A stretch of DNA of 15,138 nt, taken from NCBI GenBank assembly GCA_938075575.1, contig CALJHI010000024.1, positions 1 to 15,138 of the forward strand. The letters are read 5' to 3'. The first letter of the stretch is position 1. The number at the start of each line of letters is the position of its first letter. Origin of the DNA: an uncultured SAR86 cluster bacterium (lineage in GTDB: Bacteria > Pseudomonadota > Gammaproteobacteria > Magnimaribacterales > D2472). Positions 14,431-15,138 of this stretch are shown here, piece after piece. The notes beneath the pieces were generated by a model. That model searched no databases, was not told the DNA's origin, and worked only from the letters and a program-made list of their open reading frames with translations. A program made the translations under genes and the position numbers.

Positions 14431-15138
14431 ATGTTTGAGAGAAAATTTCCATCAACAAGACTTAGAAGGTTAAGGTCAAGTGGCTTTATAAGGGATCTTG
14501 TTGCAGAAAATAAATTGACAAAAGATGATTTAATACAGCCTATTTTTATTAAAGACATATCTGGATTTGAAAAAATTGAATCTATGCCTGGAATATCAAG
14601 AATTGGACTCGATGTTTTGATGGATGAAATAAAAGAAATATATGATCTTGGTATTAAATCAATTGCAATATTCCCAGTTGTCGACGGCTCAAAAAAAGAC
14701 GAAAAAGGGAATGAGTCTTATAATGAATCTAACTTAGTATGCACTGCTATTAGAGATATTAAAAAGAACTTCCCAGATATGGTTATTATTGCAGATGTAG
14801 CTCTTGATCCATATACATCTCATGGTCATGATGGGATATACCATGATAATTATGTATTAAATGATGAAACTATAGAAATTCTAATCAAACAATCGTTATC
14901 ACTTGCAAAAGCTGGTGCAGATATACTTGCACCATCTGATATGATGGATGGAAGAGTTGGATTAATAAGAAATGCATTAGAGAATAATAATTATAAAAAT
15001 ACTATTATTCTTTCTTATGCTGCAAAGTTTAGCTCAGGTTTTTACGGCCCTTTCAGGAATGCAGTCAACTCTGCTTCTAATTTAGGTGATAATTCAAAAT
15101 CAACCTATCAAATGGATTATGCTAACTCAGATGAGGCC
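14431..15138 (+). CDS. hemB: Delta-aminolevulinic acid dehydratase (porphobilinogen synthase), 3' end cut by window
   Basis: Condenses two 5-aminolevulinate molecules into porphobilinogen in haem synthesis. 236 codons are visible before the window ends in frame; the full protein is usually about 330 residues. The N-terminus FPSTRLRRLR, the FPVVDGSKKDEKG-x-E block, and SYAAKFSSGFYGPFR with Lys199 (one of the two Schiff-base lysines) identify the family. The second lysine lies beyond the edge. The metal loop reads DVALDPYTSHGHDG, with aspartates D122, D126 and D134 where zinc-type enzymes such as E. coli HemB have three cysteines. It should therefore be the Mg-dependent type known from Pseudomonas. 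The ATG lies two bases after the ilvD stop, so it is probably co-transcribed. An AGGAG lies 16 bases upstream, too far to be a good ribosome-binding site. Confidence 0.96.
   Translation, partial: MFERKFPSTRLRRLRSSGFIRDLVAENKLTKDDLIQPIFIKDISGFEKIESMPGISRIGLDVLMDEIKEIYDLGIKSIAIFPVVDGSKKDEKGNESYNESNLVCTAIRDIKKNFPDMVIIADVALDPYTSHGHDGIYHDNYVLNDETIEILIKQSLSLAKAGADILAPSDMMDGRVGLIRNALENNNYKNTIILSYAAKFSSGFYGPFRNAVNSASNLGDNSKSTYQMDYANSDEA

Noticed and set aside
1..15138. CRISPR arrays, tRNA or rRNA genes, insertion sequences, prophage genes, riboswitches
   Set aside because: No regularly spaced repeats, RNA-gene signatures, transposase or integrase genes, or terminal inverted repeats were seen, and the window is almost wholly filled by identified coding genes.

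Overview
The window looks like part of the chromosome of a streamlined, AT-rich marine gammaproteobacterium, with SAR86-type organisms as the best guess. The reasons are low G+C (about one third by eye), almost no intergenic DNA, several 4-base ATGA gene overlaps, and gene pairs typical of Gammaproteobacteria (rodA-mltB-dacA, leuS-lptE-holA, dsbD-aroQ-accB-accC). The taxonomic call is inference; no rRNA marker is present.

Layout. (1) Positions 1-3560, plus strand: a cell-wall operon. It holds the 3' part of rodA (SEDS glycosyltransferase), mltB (lytic transglycosylase), dacA (D,D-carboxypeptidase) and a fold-type IV D-amino-acid aminotransferase. Each gene overlaps the next. (2) Positions 10095 down to 3553, minus strand: a compact seven-gene run of stand-alone DsbD N-terminal domain, aroQ, accB, accC, leuS, lptE and holA. 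It joins the usual dsbD-aroQ-accBC block directly to the usual leuS-lptE-holA block. It converges on the cell-wall operon with the two stop codons overlapping. (3) Positions 10164-15138, plus strand, divergent from the second block: an HSL-type alpha/beta hydrolase, a fused double-ATPase ABC subunit (YejF-like), ilvD, and the 5' part of hemB.

Functionally this is almost all housekeeping: peptidoglycan synthesis and remodelling, D-amino-acid metabolism, the first step of fatty-acid synthesis, the shikimate pathway, leucyl-tRNA charging, LPS export, the replicase clamp loader, peptide uptake, branched-chain amino-acid synthesis and haem synthesis. There is no mobile element, CRISPR array, RNA gene or phage gene. 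No stretch over 300 bases lacks a gene; the largest gap is about 68 bases, between the divergent genes at 10095 and 10164.

I did not find an undescribed system. The points most worth a second look are signs of reduction: a DsbD reduced to its N-terminal domain at its normal locus, and a LeuRS without the leucine-specific insertion found in E. coli. Others are the joining of two ancestral operons, and a TTG-started holA with a strong Shine-Dalgarno where most neighbours have none.
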